Counted from the stretch's first letter, positions 16,359-25,968 are shown. The stretch: 64,000 nucleotides of DNA from Hominiventricola aquisgranensis (GCF_040096225.1 NZ_JBBMFC010000001.1:1-64000); one strand, 5' to 3'. Numbers and translations: made by a program. The notes: a model not told the origin generated them from the letters alone.

Positions 16359-17918
16359 ATGAAAGCAAAGAAACTTATGGCAATGGGACTCGCAGTGACA
16401 CTCTGCGTATCCGCGACCGCTTGCGGTAAGAATAAGGAGACAACCCAGGTCAGCAAGGTTTCTGTAGAAGTGGAAAATCCCCAGATGGGTGAATTGACCA
16501 GTGATACTACTTACATAGGTACAGTAGAACCGCAGCAACAGGTATATGTGATGCCGAAGCTGTCCGGAACAGTCACACAGGTCAATTATAAAGTAGGAGA
16601 TACGGTAAAGGAAGGCGACGTACTGTTCAAAATCGATGATGAAGCATATCAGGTTCAGATGGACAGCGCACAGGCAGCATACAATACGGCACAGGCAGGA
16701 GCTACGGCGGCGACCAGCGGAGCCAGAGATCTCCAGAATTATCAGACTGAGGAGCAGATCCGTCAGCTTCAGAAAAATCTGAATGATACATATGAAAGTA
16801 AAGATGATATGGAAGATGATCTGGATGACACCAGAGAAACTATCAAGACAATGAGTGCAGCAAAGCAGCAGGCTCAGGCGGCAGTTGATAATGTGACAGA
16901 GCAAATTGGTGTAAAAGAAAAAGAAATTGAAGAGGCTAAAGTAGCAGGTAAGGATATATCTGTGAAGGAAACAGAGCTAGAGCTTCTGAAGTCTAAGAAG
17001 GCAGCGGCACAGCAGCAGTTAGAAACAGCAAATACAACGCTTTCTTCTTTGAACAGCGCAAAATCTCAGCTCAAATCCGGCATCGACCAGATTGAGACCA
17101 GCCAGGATACCTTGACAGACAGCTTAAATACTGCAAAACAGGCTTACTCCATCACACAGAACGAGGTATATCCGCAGACAGATGCAACGTATACTGCACA
17201 GCTTAACCAGGCAGCCGTAGGTATTGAGTCTGCACAGATGCAGCTGGATTATTGTACGGTGACGGCTCCGATCAGTGGTGTGATCGAAGCAATCAATGTA
17301 GAAAAAGAAGGAATGGCAGCAGCAGGTAATGTGGCATATATCATTTCCAACAAGGATTCCATGACTGTGACTTTTGATGTGGCAGAGGCTGCAAAAAATG
17401 CATTGAACATAGGTGATCATGTGACAGTGGAACGTAATGGACAGACCTTTGACGGAAGCATCACCGAGATCGGAACGATGGCAGGTCAGCAGACCAAACT
17501 GTTCCGTGTCAAAGCAACCGTGACAGGCGCCGGAGATGCCCTGCCAAACGGTGTATCTGTAAAGGTAAGTGCCACCACAGAAAAAGAAGACAATAAGATG
17601 TTGATTCCATTTGATTCGCTGTATTTCTCAGGTGGAGATGCTTATGTGTACTGCGTGGAGGACAATAAGCTGGTTCGTACTTCTGTAACAGTAGGTCTTA
17701 TGGATGATGAACATGCAGTGATCGAAGACGGGCTGACAACTGACAGTCTGGTTGTGGATAACTGGTCTGCCAAATTAAGAAATGGTGCAGAAGTAGAGAT
17801 CGTGACTCTCAACGGAGAAGATGTGGTAAACAATACAGAAGACACATCTGAGGAAACAGAAGAGTCACAGGAACAGGCAACCGATGAGACATCTGCGGAT
17901 GAGGAGGCTGCCGAGTAA
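16359..17918 (+). CDS. RND efflux periplasmic-adaptor-type lipoprotein
   Basis: A 519-residue membrane-fusion (HlyD/AcrA-type) protein. The ATG at 16359 has AGGAGG upstream. Signal peptide with Cys in ATACG, then a lipoyl half-motif (GTVTQVNYKVGDTVKEGDVLF), a long coiled-coil hairpin (about 100-265), the second lipoyl half (CTVTAPISGVIEAINVEKEG), a beta-barrel and an acidic Glu/Thr tail. In a cell without outer membrane it should sit on the outer face of the membrane with the RND pump. The stop overlaps the pump start (TAATG). Confidence 0.88.
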   Translation: MKAKKLMAMGLAVTLCVSATACGKNKETTQVSKVSVEVENPQMGELTSDTTYIGTVEPQQQVYVMPKLSGTVTQVNYKVGDTVKEGDVLFKIDDEAYQVQMDSAQAAYNTAQAGATAATSGARDLQNYQTEEQIRQLQKNLNDTYESKDDMEDDLDDTRETIKTMSAAKQQAQAAVDNVTEQIGVKEKEIEEAKVAGKDISVKETELELLKSKKAAAQQQLETANTTLSSLNSAKSQLKSGIDQIETSQDTLTDSLNTAKQAYSITQNEVYPQTDATYTAQLNQAAVGIESAQMQLDYCTVTAPISGVIEAINVEKEGMAAAGNVAYIISNKDSMTVTFDVAEAAKNALNIGDHVTVERNGQTFDGSITEIGTMAGQQTKLFRVKATVTGAGDALPNGVSVKVSATTEKEDNKMLIPFDSLYFSGGDAYVYCVEDNKLVRTSVTVGLMDDEHAVIEDGLTTDSLVVDNWSAKLRNGAEVEIVTLNGEDVVNNTEDTSEETEESQEQATDETSADEEAAE

Positions 17919-20900
17919 TGAATAGATTGACGAGGTTAGTGTTAAAACGGTCAGTAACGACTCTGCTGGCAGTACTTGCTCTGGTAGTATTCGGATTCTC
18001 ATCACTGACCACTCTGCGTCTGGAGCTTATGCCGGATATGGAGATGCCGATGAAGATCGTATATACTGTATATCCGGGTGCAGATTCCGAGTCTGTGGAC
18101 GATCTGGTGACAACGCCCATCGAGGATAAAATCGGAAGCTTAAGTGGTGTAAAATCCATCACTTCCAGTTCCATGGAAAATGTCTCCATGGTACTTCTGC
18201 AGTATGATTATGATCAGAATGTAAATGATGCATATCTGGATCTGCGGGCAGCATTGGATCAGGTAAAATCAGACCTGCCGGACGACAGTCAGGATCCTAT
18301 GATCATAGAGATGAATATGGATTCTATGCCAAGCATTACCTATTCTGTCAGCACCTCCGATGGAACCGATGCCCTGGCATTTGCCAATCAGGATGTGGTT
18401 CCGGAGCTGGAAGCACTGAGCAGCGTGGCACAGGTCACTGTGTCTGGTGGACAGGAACAGTACATAAAAGTGGAGCTTGACAGAAATGCACTGAACCAGT
18501 ATGGACTGAACATGAACTCCATAGCTCAGTATATCAAGGCAACGGATTTTACGATCCCGTTGGGAAATCTGGAGCAGGGAAGTCAGTCCATCAGTGCCAT
18601 CAGCACTTCGGATAATGATACTGTACAGGCAATCCGGAATATTCCGCTGTATACAGCTACTGGAAGTGTGATCCATCTGTCTGATGTGGCAGATATTGAC
18701 TGGTCTGTGAAGGATGCAGACAGTATTGCAAGATTTAACGGGGAAGACACCGTAACGATCTCCATGACCAAGAATCAGAGTGCCAGCACCATCGGTATGG
18801 TAAATGATGTGAAAAAGGTCATGAAAAATATTTCAGAGCAGAATGAAAATGCAGTGATCGAAGCTTCCTATGATGCATCGGAAATGATCTTTGAATCCTT
18901 AAGTTCTGTAGGAAGTACACTGGCTTTAGGTGTTATCCTTTCCATGATCGTTCTGTTCATTTTCTTCGGCGACTGGAAAGCAAGTATTATCGTAGGATGC
19001 TCAATGCCGATCTCGCTCCTCATGACGGTGATCGTTATGGCTTTGATGGGCTTCTCTTTGAACATTATGACTCTGGGTGGTCTGGTCATCGCCATCGGTA
19101 TGATGGTAGACAGCTCCAGTGTCGTGATCGAGAGCTGTTTCCGTGCAAGAGATCGAGTGCCGGATTTCAAAGAGGCAGCACTGCAGGGTACCACAGAAGT
19201 GATTTCCTCTATTGTGGCATCCACCATCACAACGGTTGTTGTATATCTGCCGTTGTGCTTCTCCGGTGGAATGACCGGACAGATCTTTATTCAGCTGGGT
19301 CTTACGATTGTATTCTCCCTGGTGGCATCCCTGATCTCTGCGATCACTCTGGTACCACTGTTCTTTAAGATGTATCAGCCGCAGCAGAAGGAAGATCTGA
19401 AGATCAATCATTTGCTGGATATCATCAAAGAAAAATATGACCATATGGAGAGAAAAGTTCTTCACAGGAAAAAAACAAGCGTTCTGGTAGCAGTGTTACT
19501 GCTGATCGCTTCCTTCGTGATACTGAGCTTTACTAACATTGTAGCCATGCCAACCATGGATGAAGGTATGGTCAGCGTAGAAGCTACGTTCCGTCCCGGA
19601 ACCAGGGTGGAGACTGTCAGTGAGCAGATCCTTCCGATCGAAGCTATGATCGCAGCTGATGAAAATGTAGAGAATTACACGATGACGGCTTCTTCCGGTA
19701 GTGCAACCATCTCTGTCAACTTAAAAGATAAGAGAAAGATGAGCACGCAGGAAGTGGTGGATAAATGGATCGAGGATACCAGTGATATTGTGGATATGCA
19801 GCTTGATATCACCATGTCAAGTTCCATGTCAATGGGAACAAGCTCCAGTTCCGGCGCATCCATTACCATTGGATCTGTGAATCTGGAAGATGCAAAAGAA
19901 GCTTCGGAGATGATCCAGGAAGCAACATGGAATATTCCAGGTGTGCTGAATGTATCGTCTGATGCAGGAAATAACACGACACAGCTTCGTGTTGTGGTAG
20001 ATCCGTTAAGTGCCATGAGCCACGGTATGACACCGGCGCAGGTGGCAGGCGGTCTCTATAGCATGCTGAGCGGAACCACAGCCATGACAGTTACCTCAGA
20101 CGGTGAGGAATATGATGTGGATCTTGAGTTTCCAAAGGGAACCTACGACAATGCCAGTCAGCTGATGGATGCAGATATTGGAGGTATTCCATTGTCCGAG
20201 CTGGCAACAGTTGAATATACCAATGCAGCGCAGACAATTATGAAGATGGATGGCAAGTATACCGTGACGGTAACAGCGTCCTGTCTGTCTGATGACAAAT
20301 CCGATATTCAGGATGCTATGGATCAGTTACTGACCACACTGGATCTGCCAGACAGCGTATCTGAGGCTAAGACTCTGATGGATACCATGCAGGATGATAT
20401 GTTTGGCGATATGGGTAAAGCCCTGGCAACTGCAGTATTTCTGGTATTTCTGGTAATGGCGATGCAGTTTGAGTCACCAAAATATTCGCTGATGGTCATG
20501 CTGAGTATCCCGTTCAGTTTAATTGGTGCCTTCGGTCTGGTATTTATCAGTGGAATTGATTTCAGTATGGTCGGTCTGATGGGTGTGCTGACATTAGTCG
20601 GTACGGTAGTAAATAATGGTATTCTCTATGTTGACGGTGTAAATATGATGCGCCGCCGGATGGATGTGGAGGATGCCCTGATCGAAGCCGGTAAGACCAG
20701 ACTTCGTCCGATCCTGATCACTACACTGACAACTGTCATTTCCATGACACCAAGTGCCCTTGGATTTGGCGGAAGAAGTTCTGTTATGATGCAGGGTATG
20801 GCACTGGTCATCATCGGAGGTCTGGTAGCGTCTACGATCCTGATTCTGGTATTGATGCCGGTATTCTATCTGATCGTATATGGAACCAGCAAGAAGAACA

Positions 20901-20974
20901 GACGGAAAAAGAGACAGAAATATTATTTCTGGAAGAGAAAAACAAATACAGAAAAGCCTTTGGAAGAAGTATAA
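17918..20974 (+). CDS. RND-family efflux transporter permease
   Basis: A proton-driven pump of 1018 residues with the AcrB/SwrC layout: TM1 at about 12-30, two large extracellular loops (about 40-335 and 555-830), and TM clusters near 340-490, 530-550 and 835-990. The proton-relay region reads GMMVDSSSVVIES, like SwrC (VDSS) instead of the VDD of AcrB. It is coupled to the adaptor gene by a one-base overlap. Substrates may be lipopeptides, bile-related compounds or drugs; sequence cannot tell. A terminator follows. Confidence 0.9.
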   Translation: MNRLTRLVLKRSVTTLLAVLALVVFGFSSLTTLRLELMPDMEMPMKIVYTVYPGADSESVDDLVTTPIEDKIGSLSGVKSITSSSMENVSMVLLQYDYDQNVNDAYLDLRAALDQVKSDLPDDSQDPMIIEMNMDSMPSITYSVSTSDGTDALAFANQDVVPELEALSSVAQVTVSGGQEQYIKVELDRNALNQYGLNMNSIAQYIKATDFTIPLGNLEQGSQSISAISTSDNDTVQAIRNIPLYTATGSVIHLSDVADIDWSVKDADSIARFNGEDTVTISMTKNQSASTIGMVNDVKKVMKNISEQNENAVIEASYDASEMIFESLSSVGSTLALGVILSMIVLFIFFGDWKASIIVGCSMPISLLMTVIVMALMGFSLNIMTLGGLVIAIGMMVDSSSVVIESCFRARDRVPDFKEAALQGTTEVISSIVASTITTVVVYLPLCFSGGMTGQIFIQLGLTIVFSLVASLISAITLVPLFFKMYQPQQKEDLKINHLLDIIKEKYDHMERKVLHRKKTSVLVAVLLLIASFVILSFTNIVAMPTMDEGMVSVEATFRPGTRVETVSEQILPIEAMIAADENVENYTMTASSGSATISVNLKDKRKMSTQEVVDKWIEDTSDIVDMQLDITMSSSMSMGTSSSSGASITIGSVNLEDAKEASEMIQEATWNIPGVLNVSSDAGNNTTQLRVVVDPLSAMSHGMTPAQVAGGLYSMLSGTTAMTVTSDGEEYDVDLEFPKGTYDNASQLMDADIGGIPLSELATVEYTNAAQTIMKMDGKYTVTVTASCLSDDKSDIQDAMDQLLTTLDLPDSVSEAKTLMDTMQDDMFGDMGKALATAVFLVFLVMAMQFESPKYSLMVMLSIPFSLIGAFGLVFISGIDFSMVGLMGVLTLVGTVVNNGILYVDGVNMMRRRMDVEDALIEAGKTRLRPILITTLTTVISMTPSALGFGGRSSVMMQGMALVIIGGLVASTILILVLMPVFYLIVYGTSKKNRRKKRQKYYFWKRKTNTEKPLEEV

Positions 20975-20990
20975 AAGCTTTGAAAAGAGA

Positions 20991-21021
20991 GGGGATTACG
21001 GAGAACCGTAATCTCCTTTTC
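20991..21021 (+). terminator. Terminator of the RND operon
   Basis: GGGGATTACGG (20991-21001), loop AGAA, CCGTAATCTCC (21006-21016), then TTTT. Confidence 0.8.
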
Positions 21022-21113
21022 GGTTTGCCGCATGCATAATTGGCTGTTGTTGTTTTGTTGTAGTCTGCCATGTATTCTGTTCCTGTAAAAAAACAGAAGA
21101 TGAAGGCGAATAA

Positions 21114-22373
21114 ATGGACTTTATAAAAGAAAAACTGAATATATGGAGAAACTATGGATTTGAAGCAAAAAAAATCCGGTTTTTGGAATTTTCGCTGGCG
21201 GAATATAACGCAAAAGTGCTGATCAACTGTCTGTGTATTGGTATTCCGATTATGTTCTTGCTGATTTGTATAAGAAGTGTGGCACTGGGATTTGAGAAGG
21301 CAAATGTATGGCCCATGGTGCTGGCCATCATAATATTTGTGTATTTGTTGTATTCTACAAAAGATCTTCTGAAATCGCGGATCAGGCTGAAGAAACACAT
21401 TCATGTTCTGACCCGGATTTTCATCTGGACCATTTACGGAATGGCATTATATTACGATATTATGATGCGGCCGGGAGAGATCAACGGTATGCTCTGTGCA
21501 ATCTTCATCGGGATGGAACTGATCTTCGCAGAATATCCGGAGAATCACCTGAAGATGGTTCTGTATGCATATCTGCTCACCATCTGTGTGGAGCTTCTGT
21601 TTGAGCATGGCGAGATCATGGTAATCAATCTGACCAACAGTCTGATCGCCATGCTGGTTGGACTCTATGTATCGTGGAATCAGTCCAGAGATCGGTTTAC
21701 GATTCTGCTGTACAGGTACACAGAAGGATCAGAAGAAGAACAGAGAGTACGGACACAGATGATGCTGTCGCAGATCCGGCCACATTTTATCTACAATATT
21801 CTGGCATCGATCCAGGTGCTTTGCCTGAAGGATCCCCAGAAAGCAGCCGGAGCAGTTGCCTGCTTTTCCAGTTATCTAAGGGGAAATATGGATGCCATCG
21901 GCAACGAAAATCTGGTGCCGTTTCCTTATGAGCTTGCTCATGTGGAGAACTATGTGACGCTGGAAAGGATCCGGTTCGGAGAGAAACTTAAGGTCTGTTA
22001 TGAATTTGAAAAAGGCTGGGATATGGATTTTGACATTCCTGTGTTGAGTTTACAGCCTATTGTGGAAAATGCCATCAAATATGGTGTAGGAGATAAAAAA
22101 GGCGGAGGAACCGTGTGGATTTCTGTACGGCGGGAAGGAGACAGTGCTTTGGTAGAAATCAGAGATGACGGAGTTGGTGTAGATGCACGCAACCTGAACG
22201 AACTCCCTATCCGGGATGATGGAAAGACCCATGTGGGACTGCACAATGTACAGGCGAGAGTAAAGCTGATGGCAGGAGGAAGCCTTGAATTTTTCAGCAA
22301 AAAAGACTGGGGAACGATCGTGACGATCAAGGTTCCGTGGAGGAGGAAGATACATGAATATACTGGCAGTTGA
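21114..22373 (+). CDS. LytS/YehU-type sensor histidine kinase
   Basis: A 419-residue membrane kinase. Six or so hydrophobic segments (about 38-190) form an integral sensor. Then comes a His_kinase domain with phospho-acceptor His in QIRPHFIYNIL and a HATPase domain (PIVENAIKYGV, RDDGVGV, HVGLHNVQARV). It overlaps the response-regulator gene by 20 bp. The signal is unknown; multi-pass LytS-like sensors often read membrane state or small diffusible compounds. Confidence 0.88.
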   Translation: MDFIKEKLNIWRNYGFEAKKIRFLEFSLAEYNAKVLINCLCIGIPIMFLLICIRSVALGFEKANVWPMVLAIIIFVYLLYSTKDLLKSRIRLKKHIHVLTRIFIWTIYGMALYYDIMMRPGEINGMLCAIFIGMELIFAEYPENHLKMVLYAYLLTICVELLFEHGEIMVINLTNSLIAMLVGLYVSWNQSRDRFTILLYRYTEGSEEEQRVRTQMMLSQIRPHFIYNILASIQVLCLKDPQKAAGAVACFSSYLRGNMDAIGNENLVPFPYELAHVENYVTLERIRFGEKLKVCYEFEKGWDMDFDIPVLSLQPIVENAIKYGVGDKKGGGTVWISVRREGDSALVEIRDDGVGVDARNLNELPIRDDGKTHVGLHNVQARVKLMAGGSLEFFSKKDWGTIVTIKVPWRRKIHEYTGS

Positions 22374-23178
22374 TGATGAGCCTTTGATGCTGTGGCAGTT
22401 GACAGAAAATCTGAAACGCATATTTGAAAAACCGGAATATCGAGTCAGCGGATTTGATGAAGTGGATGATGTGATGGAATGGCTGGATGCACAGGAGAAG
22501 GGATCCATCGCCTATGCATTTCTGGATATCAAGCTGCGTGGGATGTCAGGAATTGAACTGGCCAAGGACATCAGAGAAAGAAGCCCGGAGACAAAGGTGA
22601 TCTTCTGCACCGCTTATTCGGATTATGCTATGGAAGCATTTTCCGTCCATGCAGTAGGTTACTTGCTAAAGCCAGTCAGTGAAGGAGACATCCGGGATGT
22701 GCTGCGGCAGCTGGATCAGATTCTGACCAAGCCGTCAAAAAAGTCCGGAGTTGTGGTAAGAGTGCAGACATTTGGCGAATTTGAAGTGTTTGTGAATAAC
22801 AAACCGCTGGTATGGGAGCGGAAAAAAGCACGGGAGCTGATGGCATATCTGGTAGACAAGCGGGGAGCATCCGCGACAACGGCGGAGATCGCCCTGGCAT
22901 TGTGGGACGATGACAGCAAGATCCGAAGTGTACAGACGATCATTTCATCTCTTCGAAAGACCCTGAGGAAGGCCGGGGTGACAGATGTTCTGGTCAAATC
23001 AAGGAACAGGACAGCTGTGGATGTCTCAAAGATCTGTTGTGATCTGTATGAATTTATTGATGGAAACGTGGCAGCAGTCAATGCTTATCGAGGTGAATAT
23101 ATGTCCAATTACAGCTGGGCTGAATTTACCAATGGGCATCTGTATCACCAGACCTTTCACCGGTTTGAAGATAGTTGA
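22354..23178 (+). CDS. Response regulator with SARP-like winged-helix output
   Basis: A 274-residue regulator: receiver domain (about 1-120, Asp in AFLDIKLRGMSG, Lys in LLKPVSEGD) joined to a winged helix of the trans_reg_C/SARP type (about 132-225; WERKKARELMAYLVDKRGA, then SLRKTLRKAG). LytS-like kinases usually pair with LytTR regulators, so this effector is unusual. Stops 150 bp before spo0A. The targets are unknown. Confidence 0.85.
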   Translation: MNILAVDDEPLMLWQLTENLKRIFEKPEYRVSGFDEVDDVMEWLDAQEKGSIAYAFLDIKLRGMSGIELAKDIRERSPETKVIFCTAYSDYAMEAFSVHAVGYLLKPVSEGDIRDVLRQLDQILTKPSKKSGVVVRVQTFGEFEVFVNNKPLVWERKKARELMAYLVDKRGASATTAEIALALWDDDSKIRSVQTIISSLRKTLRKAGVTDVLVKSRNRTAVDVSKICCDLYEFIDGNVAAVNAYRGEYMSNYSWAEFTNGHLYHQTFHRFEDS

Positions 23179-23194
23179 CAGGAGATATTGGGCT

Positions 23195-23262
23195 TGTCGA
23201 AAATGACTGTCGAAACCGGTAGACGGGATGAGCTTGTCAGATACTACAGCCTTTTTTATAAT
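23195..23262 (+). promoter_or_regulatory. Tandem 0A boxes and spo0A promoter
   Basis: Two perfect TGTCGAA 0A boxes lie at 23195-23201 and 23208-23214. Twenty bases on is a strong vegetative promoter: TTGTCA (23234-23239), 17 bp, TATAAT (23257-23262). The layout points to autoregulation of spo0A by phosphorylated Spo0A. Confidence 0.8.
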
Positions 23263-23332
23263 CTGACTATAAATGCTGATACGTTTTGTATAAGGATGTA
23301 GAAATCCAATAGGATAGTGGGGAGGTTTGTAT

Positions 23333-24145
23333 ATGAGCAAATGGAGCATTGCGATTGCAGATGATAATGAAAGAATGACAGAGATTTTAAGCGAGATCAT
23401 GAAGCAGGATGAGGATCTGCAGGTTGTGGGAATCGCCCACAATGGAGAGGAAGCCTGTCAGCTGATCCGGGACAAAGGGCCGGACATTATGCTGCTGGAT
23501 ATCATTATGCCAAAGCTGGACGGACTGTCTGTGATGGAGCGGATCAGCCAGGATACGAAGATCAAAAAGAAGCCGGAGTTTGTTGTTGTATCCGCCATTG
23601 GACAGGAACGGATCACAGAAGATGCATTTCTGTTAGGCGCAAGTTACTACATTATGAAACCTTTTGACCATGAGATGCTGCTGAACCGGATCCAGAGCCT
23701 GAAGCATGCAGGAACGAAAGTGCGATCTGAGATCCGCACAGAAAGCAGGAAAGTGGTTCCCTATGAAAATAAAAAAGAATATGTGGAACGGAATCTGGAG
23801 ACAGATGTGACCAATATGATCCATGAGATCGGTGTTCCGGCTCATATCAAAGGATACCATTATCTGCGGGATGCCATCATGATGGCAGTAGAGGATATGA
23901 ACATGTTGAATTCGATTACCAAGATTCTGTATCCGACTATTGCCAAAAATCATCAGACTACACCAAGCCGTGTGGAACGGGCCATCCGTCATGCTATTGA
24001 AGTAGCATGGAGCCGTGGAAAGATGGATACCATTGATGAATTATTTGGATATACGGTCAGTGTTGGGAAAGGAAAGCCTACCAACTCAGAATTTATCGCA
24101 TTGATTGCCGACAAGATCCGACTGGATTATAAAAAGAGAGCATAA
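23333..24145 (+). CDS. spo0A: Stage 0 sporulation protein A, master regulator
   Basis: A 270-residue Spo0A: receiver domain with Asp10, Asp11 and phospho-acceptor Asp56, then the Spo0A_C DNA-binding domain (about 155-265) whose recognition helix SRVERAIRHAIEVAWSRG is nearly invariant in the family. The ATG at 23333 has GGAGG seven bases upstream. In most clostridia spoIVB precedes spo0A; here an unrelated two-component pair does. It shows that the organism comes from a spore-forming lineage. Confidence 0.96.
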   Translation: MSKWSIAIADDNERMTEILSEIMKQDEDLQVVGIAHNGEEACQLIRDKGPDIMLLDIIMPKLDGLSVMERISQDTKIKKKPEFVVVSAIGQERITEDAFLLGASYYIMKPFDHEMLLNRIQSLKHAGTKVRSEIRTESRKVVPYENKKEYVERNLETDVTNMIHEIGVPAHIKGYHYLRDAIMMAVEDMNMLNSITKILYPTIAKNHQTTPSRVERAIRHAIEVAWSRGKMDTIDELFGYTVSVGKGKPTNSEFIALIADKIRLDYKKRA

Positions 24146-24160
24146 CCGGATGAAAACTTC

Positions 24161-24189
24161 TTTCAAAGAACTTCTCTTTGCGGTATAAT
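24161..24189 (+). promoter_or_regulatory. glgA promoter
   Basis: TTTCAA (24161-24166), 17 bp, TATAAT (24184-24189); the start codon lies 32 bp downstream behind GGAGGGG. Confidence 0.55.
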
Positions 24190-24221
24190 AATACGAGAGT
24201 ATAAAAACTGGAGGGGAAGCG

Positions 24222-25658
24222 ATGAAGAAAATACTTTTTGTTGCATCAGAATGCGTTCCATTTGTAAAGACAGGGGGTCTTGCAGACGTTGTTGGTGCAC
24301 TTCCGAAATATTTTGATAAAGAAAAATATGAGGTTCGTGTGATACTTCCGAACTATCGGTTTATTCCTGCAAAATGGAAAGAACGCATGCAGTTTGTAAC
24401 AAGTTTTTATATGGATATGGCATGGAGAAGCCAGTATGTGGGAATCATGGAGATGGAATATGCGGGGATTCATTATTATTTCATCGACAATGAATACTAT
24501 TTTAATGGGGATAAACCATATGGCTACATCCATGAAGATGTGGAAAAGTTCGCATTCTTTTCCAGAGCGGCTCTGTCTATCCTGCCAGTAGTAGGATATC
24601 AGCCGGACATCATTCACTGTCATGACTGGCAGACAGGTCTGGTGCCGGTATACTTAAAAGACAGTTTCCACGAAGGTGGATTTTATTCCAATATGAAATC
24701 AGTGATGACCATCCATAATCTGAAATTCCAGGGTGTCTGGAATATCCCGACCGTGCAGGATGCGACCGGACTTGATATGTCTTATTTTACAGCAGACAAG
24801 CTGGAAGCATTCGGTGATGCCAATTACTTAAAGGGAGGCATCGTCTATGCAGACCGGATCACGACGGTGAGCCGTACCTATGCTGAGGAGATCAAGACTC
24901 CGTTCTTCGGAGAGCATCTGGATGGACTCATGCGTGCCAGAGCCGGACAACTGACCGGAATTGTTAATGGTCTTGACTATGACGAGTGGAATCCACAGAC
25001 GGACGAACATATTTATAAGAATTATTCCGTGGACAATTTCCGGAAGGAAAAGGTAAAGAACAAGCTGGAGCTTCAGAAGGAGCTTGGACTTGCGCAGGAT
25101 AAGAAAGCCATGATGATCGGTATTGTATCCCGACTGACAGATCAGAAGGGATTTGACCTGATCGACTGTATTATGGATGAGTTCTGCCAGGATGCAGTAC
25201 AGATCGTGGTGCTGGGAACCGGCGAGGAGCGTTACGAGAATATGTTCCGTCATTTCGCATGGAAATATGGCGACAAAGTGGCAGCCTGCATCTATTATTC
25301 CAACGAGATGTCGCATAAGATCTATGCAGCCAGCGATGCATTCTTGATGCCGTCTCTGTTCGAGCCGTGTGGATTGAGTCAGCTCATGAGTCTGCGTTAT
25401 GGAACACTGCCGATCGTTCGTGAGACCGGTGGACTGAAAGATACCGTGGAACCGTACAATGAGTATGAGGAGACCGGAACCGGATTCTCCTTCACCAATT
25501 ACAATGCTCATGAGATGCTGGGTGCGATCCGCTATGCGGAGGAGATCTACTATGACAGAAAGCGTTCCTGGAATAAGATCGCAGAGCGTGCCATGAAAGC
25601 AGATTTCTCCTGGAGCCATTCTGCAAAAGAATATGAAAAATTATATGATGAAATGTAG
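24222..25658 (+). CDS. glgA: Glycogen (starch) synthase
   Basis: A GT5 glycosyltransferase of 478 residues using ADP-glucose to extend alpha-1,4-glucan. N-terminal KTGGLADVVGALPK is the ADP-glucose-binding motif, HDWQTGLVP and GIVNGLDYDEWNP are family signatures, and the C-terminal domain carries PSLFEPCGLSQLMSLRYGTLPIVRETGGL. It has its own promoter. With glgB at 7 kb it supports glycogen storage, often linked to sporulation in these bacteria; here it sits directly after spo0A. Confidence 0.95.
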   Translation: MKKILFVASECVPFVKTGGLADVVGALPKYFDKEKYEVRVILPNYRFIPAKWKERMQFVTSFYMDMAWRSQYVGIMEMEYAGIHYYFIDNEYYFNGDKPYGYIHEDVEKFAFFSRAALSILPVVGYQPDIIHCHDWQTGLVPVYLKDSFHEGGFYSNMKSVMTIHNLKFQGVWNIPTVQDATGLDMSYFTADKLEAFGDANYLKGGIVYADRITTVSRTYAEEIKTPFFGEHLDGLMRARAGQLTGIVNGLDYDEWNPQTDEHIYKNYSVDNFRKEKVKNKLELQKELGLAQDKKAMMIGIVSRLTDQKGFDLIDCIMDEFCQDAVQIVVLGTGEERYENMFRHFAWKYGDKVAACIYYSNEMSHKIYAASDAFLMPSLFEPCGLSQLMSLRYGTLPIVRETGGLKDTVEPYNEYEETGTGFSFTNYNAHEMLGAIRYAEEIYYDRKRSWNKIAERAMKADFSWSHSAKEYEKLYDEM

Positions 25659-25709
25659 ATGATACAGAGTCCGGTACAGGAATTCTGGAAAATTTTAAAT
25701 GTTATGAAA

Positions 25710-25762
25710 ACCTCCCTGTGAACACATACTACTGCCGTAATCAGTATGGTTCACAAGGAGGT
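25710..25762 (+). promoter_or_regulatory. Hairpin that buries a Shine-Dalgarno sequence
   Basis: ACCTCC (25710-25715), TGTGAAC (25717-25723) and CATACT (25725-25730) pair in turn with GGAGGT (25757-25762), GTTCACA (25749-25755) and AGTATG (25743-25748). The paired GGAGGT is the ribosome site for the ATG at 25771. It may be the glgA terminator (ATTTTATT follows) and also a translational switch. Confidence 0.7.
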
Positions 25763-25770
25763 ATTTTATT

Positions 25771-25956
25771 ATGGCACAGTTATCAGAACTGGATGTACAG
25801 AATCTTCGTCATCTGATCGGCGGCAGCGAGACCTGTCATGCAAAATTTTCTGCATATGCGCAGGAAGCAACTGACAGCCAGGTTCGACAGTATTTTGAGC
25901 AGGCGGCTCAGTCTGCCAAAGAAAACAAACAGCAGCTTATGGGATTCTTGAAATAG
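25771..25956 (+). CDS. Small CotF-like/ferritin-like helical protein
   Basis: A 61-residue predicted two-helix protein (LSELDVQNLRHLIGGSETCHAKF and the helix from residue 32). It resembles the first half of the spore-coat CotF/ferritin-like family by its small size, pairing and LxxxxLxxLI pattern, but the assignment is tentative. It is followed after 12 bp by a second, similar gene, so the two helices pairs could form a four-helix unit. Its ribosome site is inside a hairpin. Confidence 0.55.
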   Translation: MAQLSELDVQNLRHLIGGSETCHAKFSAYAQEATDSQVRQYFEQAAQSAKENKQQLMGFLK

Positions 25957-25968
25957 GAGGAACAGATC

